A DNA stretch of 64,000 bases from Blastocatellia bacterium (lineage in GTDB: Bacteria > Acidobacteriota > Blastocatellia > UBA7656), in assembly GCA_035275065.1 (NCBI GenBank), contig DATENM010000085.1, positions 1 to 64,000 of the forward strand, in the 5' to 3' direction. The notes below the pieces were generated by a model that made no database searches, was not told the DNA's origin, and was given only the letters and a program-made list of their open reading frames with translations. How positions within the stretch are numbered: the stretch's first letter is position 1; each line of letters starts with the position of its first letter. Positions 1 to 11,716 of the stretch are shown here, in pieces. A program made the position numbers and the translations under genes.

Positions 1-1429
1 GCGTCTTGCCATTGACCTTCGTCGTAAAGAGCGGGCTGGCTTGCGTGGCGTCCCAGTCATGCGTGTCGTGCGGCACCAGCTGATAATGCCACTGCCGTTT
101 TCCGGTGCGCACGTCGAGCACGACCATCGAGCTGGTGTAGAGGTTGGCGCCCGGTCGAACGGTGTCGTAGAAATCCGGCGCCGGGTTGGCCACGGGAACA
201 TACAGCAGACCTTTTTCATGGTCGAGTGACACAGGCGCCCAGACCGCGCCGCCGCCGTGCAGCCGGGCGTCGGGCTTGCCCCAGGTCTCCGCGCCCGGCT
301 CGCCCTCGTCAGGCACAGTGTTGAAGCGCCAGACCGGCTCGCCGCTCTCCAGTTTGAAAGCACCGATCCAGCCTTTGACGCCCTGCTCGCTGATGCCGAG
401 GCCGACCACCACGAGGTCTTCGAAGATCAGCGGCGCGCCGTTGAACGAGCCTTCGTTCTTCTCCGCGGCGACAACTTTCTTCTCCCAGAGCAGCTTGCCG
501 GTTTCCATGTCCAGGGCGAAGAGGTAGCCGTCGGTTGTGGCGCGGACGACCCGCCCCTCTTTGATGGCCGCGCCGCGATTCGGCGGGAAGACTTCGACGG
601 ATTTGGGGTTGCGGTCATAGCGCCAGAGCAGCTTGCCGTTGGCGGCGTTAATGGCAATGGTTGAGCGCGTTGTTGTAATGTACATCACACCGCGATAGAC
701 GAGCGGGTTGTTATGAAAGGCCCGCGTGTCGCCGGTCTGATAGATCGCCGCGGGCCGCAGCCGCGCGACGTTCTGCGGCGTGATCTCTTTGAGGTCGACG
801 TAGCGCTGACCCGTGTAATCGTGGTTCGAGACGAGCCAGTCTTTGGTATTTGCCGGCGCCGCGTTCAACTCCTGCTGAGTCGGGAAAGCGGTGGACGGAG
901 ATAGCGGGGCGGCGCTCTCGCCCGACTGCGCCCTGGTCTCCGGGGTGGGACGTGCCATCGGTTCTTTGCCCGCGGGCCGCCCCGTGAGCTTGAGGCGGGC
1001 GAGTGATTCGGAATTCGCCGGCAGCTCGCGCGCCCCCGCCGTGTAGCCATTGGCTTTGAGAATGTGAGCGATGATGTCTATGTACTGTTGCGGCTCAAGC
1101 GTGTTGCCTGCCCCATAGGGCATCTGCGTCCGCGTGATGAAGTACAACTCATCCACGTTGTGGTCGCCCTGTCCCCATTTGCCCATGAAGCGGCTGCCTG
1201 AGAGCGCCGACGCTGACGCGCCTTCGAGCTGCGCGCCGTGACACGAGGCGCATTTCTTCTCGTAGAGCGCCCGCCCGCGCTCGGCCTGAGCGGTCGTATA
1301 GATGCCGTCCTGGCCGGCGGCGCGCGAGCCTCCGGGCGCGAACGCCAGCCCGCCAATCAGCAAAAGCCCGACGAGGGTGGCGAAAACACGATGGGATTGC
1401 AGTAGCGACAGCAGAACGCGCGTGTTCAT
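1..1429 (-). CDS. PQQ-dependent dehydrogenase with N-terminal cytochrome c domain (3' end cut by window edge)
   Basis: Secreted quinoprotein expected to oxidise an alcohol or sugar in the periplasm and pass electrons to its own haem c. A signal peptide spans about residues 1-38. A CxxCH haem site (CASCH, residues 60-64) follows, with a likely axial Met in TQMPYG. The beta-propeller part begins around DWLVSNHDYTGQRY, a classic quinoprotein alcohol dehydrogenase opening, and the visible end contains WHYQLVPHDTHDWDATQ, another family hallmark. The frame is open to base 1, so the C-terminus is missing. ATG 1429 is preferred because AAAGAGG lies 7 nt upstream; an in-frame ATG at 1435 is too close to it. 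A cytochrome placed before the propeller differs from the usual C-terminal placement of quinohaemoproteins. The substrate cannot be told from the sequence. Confidence 0.88.
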   Translation of the reverse strand, partial: MNTRVLLSLLQSHRVFATLVGLLLIGGLAFAPGGSRAAGQDGIYTTAQAERGRALYEKKCASCHGAQLEGASASALSGSRFMGKWGQGDHNVDELYFITRTQMPYGAGNTLEPQQYIDIIAHILKANGYTAGARELPANSESLARLKLTGRPAGKEPMARPTPETRAQSGESAAPLSPSTAFPTQQELNAAPANTKDWLVSNHDYTGQRYVDLKEITPQNVARLRPAAIYQTGDTRAFHNNPLVYRGVMYITTTRSTIAINAANGKLLWRYDRNPKSVEVFPPNRGAAIKEGRVVRATTDGYLFALDMETGKLLWEKKVVAAEKNEGSFNGAPLIFEDLVVVGLGISEQGVKGWIGAFKLESGEPVWRFNTVPDEGEPGAETWGKPDARLHGGGAVWAPVSLDHEKGLLYVPVANPAPDFYDTVRPGANLYTSSMVVLDVRTGKRQWHYQLVPHDTHDWDATQASPLFTTKVNGKT

Positions 1430-1600
1430 GGGCATGCCTCTTTCTTCCGCACCTGAGACGGTCTTTCTGAATGTCCCTGAAGGAAAAGCTTGAGTAGAAG
1501 GACCAAAGGGCCATCCTTCAGCAGCGACATTATACAGAGTTTCGCGCAAAACGGAATCCCCGATGGCAAGCCGCGCCACCTCTGCCCGGCGCGAAAAGAC

Positions 1601-1631
1601 TTGCCCGCCGGTGTAGCTGGCGCGCTATAAT
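1601..1631 (+). promoter_or_regulatory. Candidate sigma70-type promoter for the secreted protein at 1684
   Basis: A perfect TATAAT lies at 1626-1631 with TTGCCC 19 bp upstream. Predicted transcription would start near 1638 and give a leader of about 46 nt that carries GAGGA before the ATG. The 19-bp spacer is longer than ideal. Confidence 0.4.
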
Positions 1632-1683
1632 GCGCCCACGATCACGGTTTCAGGAATTGAATAAGCAAACGAGGATATCCGAC

Positions 1684-2679
1684 ATGAAACGCCGGCTCTG
1701 TTTGATGGCTTTATCCTGGCTTGTGCTGCTTATCCCGTCCGCGGCCCGGGTCGCCGCGCAGCCGCCGCCAACCCCTGAGCCCATCCTGATTCGCAACCGC
1801 GTTGATGCGGAGAACTGGCGGCTCGATAATATTCGCAAGCTCGATGAAGAGAAGCGGAGCGAAGGGACGCGCAAATCTGACCCGCCAGCGGTCGCGCCCG
1901 ACGCCCAGTTCTACAGACGGAAACTGACTGAAGATCAGAAAAGACTGCTCGCCGCGACGGCTGAAGAGAAGGCCGCGCACCGCGACTTTCTGCGCCAGGA
2001 CCATACAGGGTTGATCCGCCTGCTGCCGCGCGGCAAATACGAGTTCAACGTCACGGTCGCTGCCGCTCATCCCGACCTGATTCTGCCGATCAAAGGTGGC
2101 GGCGCGTTCTATTCGTTCATCGAAAAGAAGCACCCCTTTGGCCCGTGGTCAGAGATCAGCTTGCGGGAGGGGCGGCTCGTCGTCGGCTTCCAGCCGCAGT
2201 CGCTCGCCGTGCTGACGATGCTCGGAGACGTGCCGCTCGAATCGTTGACGGCGGCGACGCCCGGCATCGCTTACCTGGCGCAGTGGACGCCGCCGACCGA
2301 GCGCGGGGCGGCGCGCGACCAGAGCCGCCGCAACCTTAAAGGCTTCGTCAACGCCGACCGCGCCTATAATTCAACCCTGCCGGCGATGGTGCATCAGACC
2401 TACGCGCTGCGCACGACGATCTATAAAAAGGAAGGCCGTCTGCGCATGATTCGCGGCATCGGCTCGATCTATGTCCCGCACCCGTATGAATACGGCGGCG
2501 CCGACGAGTTGATCGTCTTCCGCATCCTGAGCGCCGGCGAAGATGGCAGTGTCACCCTGCTCTGGAAACGCTTGCAGAAATTCACCCCGCCCAAGCTCGA
2601 AGATCGAGGCGACGACACGGCGACGCGGGAACGCGGCGACACGTCGCCACGCGACCGCGGCGACGACCGGAGACAGTAG
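1684..2679 (+). CDS. Secreted protein of unknown function
   Basis: 331 aa, not recognised as a known family. ATG 1684 is chosen over upstream in-frame starts because GAGGA lies 9 nt upstream and a typical signal peptide follows (MKRRLCLMALSWLVLLIPSA, cleavage near AAQ). The mature part is rich in charged residues, then forms mixed beta-like segments with no cysteine or obvious catalytic motif, so a periplasmic or outer-membrane role is inferred only from the signal peptide. The last 25 or so residues (DRGDDTATRERGDTSPRDRG and a short tail) are translated from the left arm of an octamer inverted repeat, so the natural C-terminus was probably replaced or extended by that element. Confidence 0.75.
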   Translation: MKRRLCLMALSWLVLLIPSAARVAAQPPPTPEPILIRNRVDAENWRLDNIRKLDEEKRSEGTRKSDPPAVAPDAQFYRRKLTEDQKRLLAATAEEKAAHRDFLRQDHTGLIRLLPRGKYEFNVTVAAAHPDLILPIKGGGAFYSFIEKKHPFGPWSEISLREGRLVVGFQPQSLAVLTMLGDVPLESLTAATPGIAYLAQWTPPTERGAARDQSRRNLKGFVNADRAYNSTLPAMVHQTYALRTTIYKKEGRLRMIRGIGSIYVPHPYEYGGADELIVFRILSAGEDGSVTLLWKRLQKFTPPKLEDRGDDTATRERGDTSPRDRGDDRRQ

Positions 2680-2749
2680 CCGGCAGAACGTTCAACCCGC
2701 TCGCGCGCCGCGTCGCCCCTTCGCCGCGTCGTCTCTACATCGCCTCGTC
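2605..2749. repeat. Octamer-class inverted repeat (GACGCGGC type) over a gene end
   Basis: The left arm at 2605-2643 repeats GACACGGC/GACGCGGG-type words and the right arm at 2709-2749 carries their complements (CCGCGTCG). The left arm lies inside the preceding coding sequence and the stop codon lies in the loop. The arms are diverged compared with the copies at 19278 and 24492. Confidence 0.65.
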
Positions 2750-2920
2750 TCGATTCCGCGTAACGCGCTGGCCCGGCGCGTCGTACAGGGTTAATGATCG
2801 CCTTAAACCAGATAGCGGCGCCCCGTAAACTGATTTGCTGCGCGATTCCGTCAACCGCTATCATGTTCACTTGACTGCTTAAACAGATCGCCATTAAAGG
2901 AGCGCTTCGAGTAATCAGCA

Positions 2921-4159
2921 ATGTTGTTTCTTCAATCAGCCCAGGTGAAAAGGCAAACCCTCACAACCGTTGCAATGATGCTGGCGCTGGCCGCCGTCGC
3001 ATTGCTTAACGCTGCCTGCAAGAGCGGCTATCCGGTGTCGGCAAAGAACGCGCCGGGCACGGCAGAATCGCGCGTCGTCAAGACGGCGCAAGTCAGCGAA
3101 GTTCCGATGGAGCGCGCCGTCACGGTTTCGGGCACGCTCGTCGCTCAGGATCAAGCCACGGTCAGCGCCAAAGTGCCGGGGCGCGTGCAGACCATCACCG
3201 TTGACCTCGGCAGCGTCGTGCGCAAGGGGCAGGTGATCGCCCAGCTTGAGCAGCAGGATTATCAACTGCGCTTGCAGCAAGCCGAGGCGGCGCTGGCGCA
3301 GGTGCGCGCCCGCGTCGGGCTCTCGCCGGACGGCAAGGATGAAAAGGTTGACCCTGAGAACACCGCCACCGTGCGACAGGCGCGGGCGCTGCTCGACGAC
3401 GCCCGGCTCAAGCTCGAACGCGCCAAATCGCTGTTAGCCAAGGGCGTCATTGCTCAGGCGCAGCTCGATGCCGCCGAAGCCGATTACAAGGTGGCCTTGA
3501 GCCGTTACCAGGACGGCGTCGAAGAGATTCGCAACCGCCAGGCGCTGGTGGTGCAGCGGCGCTCGGAGCTTGAGATCGCTCGCCAGCAGCTTACCGATTC
3601 GACGATCAGCGCGCCCTTCGACGGCGTCGTGCAGGAGAAGCGCACGAGCGTCGGCGAATACCTGGCCGCCGGCACAGCCATCATCAATCTGGTGCGCATG
3701 GATCCGCTGCGACTGCGCGCCGAAGTTCCCGAGCGCGAGGCGCACAACGTCAAGCAGGGGCAGCAGGTGCGCGTCACCGTCGAAGGCGACACCAACGTCT
3801 ACACCGGCATCATTGCGCGTCTGAGCCCGAGCATCACCGAACAGAACCGCATTCTGATCGTCGAAGCCGAAGTCCGCAACAACGGGCGCTTGCGCCCCGG
3901 CTCGTTTGCGCGCGCCGACATCGTCGCCGACGCCAAGAGTCTGAGCCCGGCTGTGCCCGCCAGCGCGGTGGTCAGCTTTGCCGGCATTGATAAAGTCATC
4001 ACCATTCAAGACGGCAAGGCGCTGGAGAAGCCGATCACGATGGGCCGCCGCGCCGGCGATTGGATCGAAGTGCTCTCCGGCGTCAAGACCGGCGACACCG
4101 TCATTGTTGAACCCGGCAACCTTCAGTCGGGCCAGCCCGTCACGATTGCAGCAGAGTGA
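2921..4159 (+). CDS. RND efflux periplasmic adaptor (membrane fusion lipoprotein)
   Basis: 412-aa adaptor that should link an inner-membrane RND pump to an outer-membrane channel. The N-terminus is a lipoprotein signal with lipobox LNAAC, placing the lipidated Cys at residue 33. A biotinyl-lipoyl-like segment starts at SAKVPGRVQTITVDLG, followed by a long alpha-helical hairpin (about residues 105-205), the return lipoyl half (STISAPFDGVVQEKRTSVGE), a beta-barrel and a membrane-proximal domain. AAGGAG lies 18 nt before the ATG, a loose spacing, but an in-frame TAA at 2912 rules out anything much further upstream. The cognate pump follows at 4226. No TolC-type gene is visible in the window. Confidence 0.93.
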   Translation: MLFLQSAQVKRQTLTTVAMMLALAAVALLNAACKSGYPVSAKNAPGTAESRVVKTAQVSEVPMERAVTVSGTLVAQDQATVSAKVPGRVQTITVDLGSVVRKGQVIAQLEQQDYQLRLQQAEAALAQVRARVGLSPDGKDEKVDPENTATVRQARALLDDARLKLERAKSLLAKGVIAQAQLDAAEADYKVALSRYQDGVEEIRNRQALVVQRRSELEIARQQLTDSTISAPFDGVVQEKRTSVGEYLAAGTAIINLVRMDPLRLRAEVPEREAHNVKQGQQVRVTVEGDTNVYTGIIARLSPSITEQNRILIVEAEVRNNGRLRPGSFARADIVADAKSLSPAVPASAVVSFAGIDKVITIQDGKALEKPITMGRRAGDWIEVLSGVKTGDTVIVEPGNLQSGQPVTIAAE

Positions 4160-4217
4160 CAGGTGACAAGAACAAGCGGGACTTCCCGCTTGTTCTTGTC
4201 ACCTGTCACCTGTCACT
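4155..4217. repeat. Heptamer inverted repeat (AGTGACA/AGGTGAC words) between adaptor and pump
   Basis: The left arm at 4155-4181 pairs perfectly over 27 bp with the right arm at 4184-4217, which carries one extra 7-nt unit. The loop is only two bases. The stop codon of the adaptor (4157-4159) is part of the left arm, and the pump start codon follows 8 nt after the right arm. There is no U-run, so an ordinary terminator is unlikely. Confidence 0.9.
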
Positions 4218-4225
4218 GAATTATT

Positions 4226-7501
<3,276 letters not shown>

Positions 7502-7535
7502 CGTTTCAGCCGGATCGTCCACATCAGGTAGCCTG

Positions 7536-7570
7536 AAAGAAGCCCGCAGCTGCGGGCTTCTTTCGTTTTA
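7536..7570 (+). terminator. Intrinsic terminator after the RND pump
   Basis: A perfect 14-bp palindrome (AAAGAAGCCCGCAG and its complement, 7536-7563) is followed by CGTTTTA. It closes the adaptor-pump operon 35 nt after the stop codon. Confidence 0.85.
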
Positions 7571-7736
7571 GATCGTTTCTGAGTCTGGGAAACGGTGATC
7601 CCAAATTCGCGCACTCCGCGCTTCCCACAATTTCAATGATGCAAGCTTAACCGCTTCTGCGCGGGCTCTAGGCCACTTGCCTTGACTGGCACGGCAGTTT
7701 CATACTCATCAGCAAATTCGTCTCGGAGGCATATTC

Positions 7737-10211
7737 ATGGATACCTGGCTGCAAGACTTGCGCTTCACCCTGCGTACACTGCTCAAGAGTCCCGGCTTTG
7801 CCGCCGTGGCGATTCTTTCACTGGCGCTCGGCATCGGTGCGAACACGGCCATCTTTTCGGTCGTCAACGCCGCCTTGCTGCGCCCGCTGCCAGTGACCGA
7901 CCCTCAGCAGTTGATGTTCGCCTTTTCGGGCCGCAGCGACCAGCCCTACATCACCGCTTCTTATCCTGATTACGTGGACTTCCGCGACCGCAACGACGTC
8001 TTTAGCGGACTGGCCTGTTACTCTCCGGTCACTGTAAGCATGACTACAGATGAGCAAGCCGAGCAGGTTGACGGGCTGATTGTTTCGGGCAACTACTTCG
8101 ACGTGCTCGGCCTGCGCCCTGCCGAAGGCCGCGCCTTTTCCGCCGAAGAAGATCAAACGCCATTGACCCATCCGGTCGTCATCATCGGCCACGGGCTGTG
8201 GCAGCGGCGCTTCGGCGGCGACCCGCAGATCATCGGGCGCACGCTGACGCTGAACGGTCGCGCCTTCACGGTGATCGGCATCACGCCGACCAAGTTCAGC
8301 GGCACCGAAGTCGGCGAGACGGTTGACCTGTTTGTGCCGATGATGATGCAGTCGCTCGTGCGCCCGCCACGCGGCGGTTTTTCCGGCGAGCAGGACGCCG
8401 ACCTGCTCGGCAAGCGCGGCCCGCGCTGGCTCAACATGGTCGGGCGCTTGAAGCCAGGGGTTACGCAGGAGCAAGCGCAAAGCGCCATGACGACCATTGC
8501 CGGCCAGCTTGAGCAAGCCTATCCTGCCACCAATCGCGGCTGGATCGTGACCCTCTTCCCTGTAAGCAAAGGCGACCCCGGATTGCGCGGCGAAGCCATG
8601 CCCATCGCCGCCTTGCTAATGGCGATTGTCGGGTTGGTGCTGTTGATCGCCTGCTTCAACGTCGCCAACCTGCTGCTGGCGCGCGCCACGGCCCGCCGCA
8701 AAGAGATCAGCATCCGCCTGGCGCTCGGCGCCAGCCGCTTTCGCTTGATCCGCCAACTGCTGACCGAAAGCGTCACCATCAGCCTGCTGGGTGGCGGCGT
8801 TGGGCTGTTGCTGGCGCTATGGCTGACGGATGTGATGAAAACCCTGAACCCGCCGGCCAACGTCTTTCCGCTGCACCTGGACTTGCGTCTTGACGGGCGC
8901 GTGCTCGGATTCACCTTGTTGTTATCGCTGGTGACCGGATTGATCTTCGGACTGGCGCCGGCCATTCAGGCATCCAATCCCGACCTCGTGCCGGCGCTCA
9001 AAGACGAGGCGGCGTCGCTCGGGGCCGGCGCACGGCGCTTCAACCTGCGCAACCTCTTTGTCATCGCGCAGGTGGCCATCTCGCTAGTGTTGCTGATTGC
9101 GGCGGGGCTTTTCCTGCGCAGTCTGAAACATGCCGAAGCCATTCACCCGGGCTTCAACCCCGACAATATGCTCGTCGTGCCGCTCAACATTCAACTGCTG
9201 AAGTACACGCGCGCTCAGGGCCGCACCTTCTATGATGAGGTCATCGAAAAGGTCGAATCTTTGCCCGGCGTACAGTCGGCATCGCTGGCGCGCGTCGTGC
9301 CGCTCAGCGGCGGCGGGCGCACGAACACGTTCTTGATCGAAGGCCAGGAGCCGCCGCCCGAAGACCGCCCGCAGACGACTGGCGCCAACGTCGTCGGCTT
9401 GCGCTACTTCGAGACGATGGGCATCCCTTTGCTTGGCGGGCGCGATTTCAGCGCCAACGACCGCGAAGGCTCGCCCGGTGTCGTCATCGTCAACGAGACC
9501 TTTGCGCGGCGCTTCTGGAACGACGAAAGTCCCCTCGGCAAGCGCATCACCCTGCGCGGCCAGCAGGGACCATACCTCGAAATCATCGGCCTCGCCCGCG
9601 ATGGCAAATACCGCACGATTGGTGAAAGCCCGCGCTCAATGATCTACCTGCCGGTGTTGCAGAACCATGAGACCGGCATGACGCTGCACGTGCGTACGAG
9701 TATCGAGCCAACGCAACTCGTCGCCGCCGTGCGCGGACAGATTCAAGGTCTTGAAAAGAACCTGCCGGTTTACGACATCCGCACGATGCGCGAGCAACTC
9801 GGCAGCGCGCTTTTCGGCGCGCGCGTCGGCGCGATCCTGCTGGTCGTCTTCGGGGCGCTGGCGCTGTTGCTGGCTTCGGTCGGACTCTACGGGGTGATGG
9901 GCTATTCGGTGGCGCGGCGAACGCGCGAGATTGGCGTGCGCATGGCGCTGGGCGCGACACGGCGTGACGTGTTGCAGCTGATCTTGAAAGACGGCATGGC
10001 GCTTGTCGGCATCGGCGTCGGCGCGGGCATCATCGGCGCATGGTTTGCGACGCGGCTGCTGGCCGGCTTCCTCTACGACATCAGCACCACCGACCCGCTA
10101 ACCTTCGTCGTGATCGCCCTGCTGCTGATCGGAGTGGCTCTAGGAGCCAGTTTCGTGCCGGCGCACCGAGCGACGCGCGTGGACCCGCTCGTGGCGCTCA
10201 GATACGAATGA
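7737..10211 (+). CDS. ADOP/MacB-type ABC transporter permease
   Basis: 824-aa acidobacterial duplicated permease with two MacB-PCD plus FtsX units fused. The N-terminal FtsX membrane segment is GFAAVAILSLALGIGANTAI. A periplasmic MacB-like domain follows, then a three-helix block near residues 285-430, a second periplasmic domain, and a C-terminal block ending in THRATRVDPLVALRYE-like residues (AHRATRVDPLVALRYE in this copy). There is no ATPase domain, so an ABC subunit must be supplied elsewhere. It lacks the charged N-terminal helical domain present in the paralogue at 61253. GGAGG lies 7 nt before ATG 7737. Function is inferred to be mechanotransmission or export of macrolide-, peptide- or lipid-like substrates; the substrate is unknown. 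Confidence 0.92.
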   Translation: MDTWLQDLRFTLRTLLKSPGFAAVAILSLALGIGANTAIFSVVNAALLRPLPVTDPQQLMFAFSGRSDQPYITASYPDYVDFRDRNDVFSGLACYSPVTVSMTTDEQAEQVDGLIVSGNYFDVLGLRPAEGRAFSAEEDQTPLTHPVVIIGHGLWQRRFGGDPQIIGRTLTLNGRAFTVIGITPTKFSGTEVGETVDLFVPMMMQSLVRPPRGGFSGEQDADLLGKRGPRWLNMVGRLKPGVTQEQAQSAMTTIAGQLEQAYPATNRGWIVTLFPVSKGDPGLRGEAMPIAALLMAIVGLVLLIACFNVANLLLARATARRKEISIRLALGASRFRLIRQLLTESVTISLLGGGVGLLLALWLTDVMKTLNPPANVFPLHLDLRLDGRVLGFTLLLSLVTGLIFGLAPAIQASNPDLVPALKDEAASLGAGARRFNLRNLFVIAQVAISLVLLIAAGLFLRSLKHAEAIHPGFNPDNMLVVPLNIQLLKYTRAQGRTFYDEVIEKVESLPGVQSASLARVVPLSGGGRTNTFLIEGQEPPPEDRPQTTGANVVGLRYFETMGIPLLGGRDFSANDREGSPGVVIVNETFARRFWNDESPLGKRITLRGQQGPYLEIIGLARDGKYRTIGESPRSMIYLPVLQNHETGMTLHVRTSIEPTQLVAAVRGQIQGLEKNLPVYDIRTMREQLGSALFGARVGAILLVVFGALALLLASVGLYGVMGYSVARRTREIGVRMALGATRRDVLQLILKDGMALVGIGVGAGIIGAWFATRLLAGFLYDISTTDPLTFVVIALLLIGVALGASFVPAHRATRVDPLVALRYE

Positions 10212-10276
10212 CCGCCTAGACTCTAGCCTCTGGATCGGTCAGAATATAGCTTGATGCGATTGAGCAGGGGCAAAGC

Positions 10277-11257
10277 ATGGCGAAACCGAAACTGACTGGG
10301 CCGCGACCTGAATGGTTAAAAGTGCGACTGCGCGCCGACGCGTCCTTTGACCGCGTGCATCAGTTGATTAGCGACTTGAGCCTGCACACGGTCTGTCAGG
10401 AAGCGCGCTGCCCGAACATCTACGAATGCTGGGGCGAAGGCACCGCGACCTTCATGATTTTGGGCGACATCTGCACGCGCCATTGCGGTTTCTGCGCGGT
10501 CGCCAAAGGCAAGCCGCGCCCGGTTGATCCCGAAGAACCGCGCCACGTCGGCGAAGCCGTCAAGCGTCTGGGGGTGCGCCACGCCGTCGTCACCAGCGTC
10601 AACCGCGACGAATTGCCCGATGGCGGCGCGCTCCATTTCGCGCGGACGATTCAGTGGATTCGCCGGCTCAACCCCGGCACCCGCGTCGAAGTCTTGATTC
10701 CCGATTTCTGCGGCAACCCGGCGGCGTTGAACACGGTGCTGGCGGCGCGGCCCAACGTGCTCAATCACAACACGGAAACCGTGCCGCGGCTCTACAAGCG
10801 TGTGCGCCCCGATGCGCGCTATGAGCAGTCGTTGGAACTGCTGCGCCGCGCCCACGCGCACAAAAGCGAATGGCCAATGCTGACGAAGTCGGGGGTGATG
10901 GTCGGGCTGGGCGAAACGGTGGACGAGCTGCTTGAAGTGTTTCGCGATCTGGCGGCGACCGGCTGCGATATTCTCACGGTCGGCCAGTATCTGGCGCCGA
11001 CGCCGAAGTATATTCCGATTGAAAAGTATTACTCGCCTGAAGAGTTCGCCGGCTTGCGCGACCAGGCGCTCGCGATGGGCTTTCGTTACGTCGAGTCGGG
11101 GCCGCTGGTGCGTAGCTCGTATCACGCGGGCCGCCACAGCGACGGCCCCGCCGCCGCCGCGGATTATGGCAGCGATCCGATCTTCAGTGAAGCCTGGCAG
11201 GTTGAGCCGGCAGCGCCGCTCGTCCAGCTAAAAGGCCGCGCCGAAGCCGGCGATTAG
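10277..11257 (+). CDS. lipA: Lipoyl synthase
   Basis: 326-aa radical-SAM enzyme that inserts two sulfurs into octanoyl-protein to make lipoyl cofactors for 2-oxoacid dehydrogenases and glycine cleavage. The auxiliary cluster cysteines are C40, C45 and C51 (CQEARCPNIYEC). The radical-SAM motif CTRHCGFC supplies C66, C70 and C73. The conserved C-terminal Ser ligand is in VRSSYHAG. Length fits the family although the C-terminal tail is somewhat extended. It stands alone here: no lipB or lipoylated subunit is adjacent. A strong bidirectional terminator follows. Confidence 0.97.
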   Translation: MAKPKLTGPRPEWLKVRLRADASFDRVHQLISDLSLHTVCQEARCPNIYECWGEGTATFMILGDICTRHCGFCAVAKGKPRPVDPEEPRHVGEAVKRLGVRHAVVTSVNRDELPDGGALHFARTIQWIRRLNPGTRVEVLIPDFCGNPAALNTVLAARPNVLNHNTETVPRLYKRVRPDARYEQSLELLRRAHAHKSEWPMLTKSGVMVGLGETVDELLEVFRDLAATGCDILTVGQYLAPTPKYIPIEKYYSPEEFAGLRDQALAMGFRYVESGPLVRSSYHAGRHSDGPAAAADYGSDPIFSEAWQVEPAAPLVQLKGRAEAGD

Positions 11258-11277
11258 CCATATACTCAGCTAAAGCA

Positions 11278-11307
11278 AAAGGCCGGATGCACCTGCATCC
11301 GGCCTTT
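11278..11307. terminator. Bidirectional terminator between lipA and the small zinc protein gene
   Basis: A 13-bp perfect stem (AAAGGCCGGATGC, 11278-11290, pairing with 11295-11307) with loop ACCT. A-rich and T-rich ends serve convergent transcription. Confidence 0.85.
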
Positions 11308-11340
11308 GTCGTTGAATAGGGTGATTGAAATAGCTTGAGC

Positions 11341-11577
11341 TTACTTCTTGCCGCGCGCGGCTGCCTTCGAAGCCTTCAAAGGGTTCTTGGTGCCGTCAGA
11401 CCTGCGCATGGCATCGAGCGCCTTCTCGTGCGCCGCGCAATCGTGTTCGGCGGCCCGCGCCTTCCAGTATTCCGCGGCGTCAATCCCTTGCGACAGGTAA
11501 GCGACCACCGTGAACCCCGCGGCGCATTTCGGGCAGGTCAAGCGCACTCCGCGTGCTGCTCCTCTTCTTACAGACAT
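11341..11577 (-). CDS. Small zinc-binding-like protein
   Basis: 78 aa, family not recognised. It holds CPKC followed about 33 residues later by HDC and another His (AEHDCAAHEKAL), which could form a zinc site, and ends in a Lys/Ala-rich basic tail (KASKAAARGKK) suggestive of nucleic-acid contact. ATG 11577 is chosen because AAGGAG lies 10 nt upstream; the open frame extends further up but there overlaps the kinase gene without a ribosome-binding site. It lies downstream of the PEGA kinase on the same strand, 139 nt away. Confidence 0.65.
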   Translation of the reverse strand: MSVRRGAARGVRLTCPKCAAGFTVVAYLSQGIDAAEYWKARAAEHDCAAHEKALDAMRRSDGTKNPLKASKAAARGKK

Positions 11578-11716
11578 TAGCCTCGACTCCTTTCTTTTAC
11601 GTTGCTCGACGCCTCGCGGCATCAATGATGGCCACCATGACGCGAATTGCGCGCCTGGTGCAAAATCATAGCTTAACAGAACCGCTGTCAGCTTTTCAAT
11701 CTTTACAAAAAATCGC

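Noticed and set aside
4155..4217. 27-bp hairpin considered as an intrinsic terminator
   Set aside because: No T-tract follows, and it lies inside an adaptor-pump operon whose genuine terminator is at 7536.
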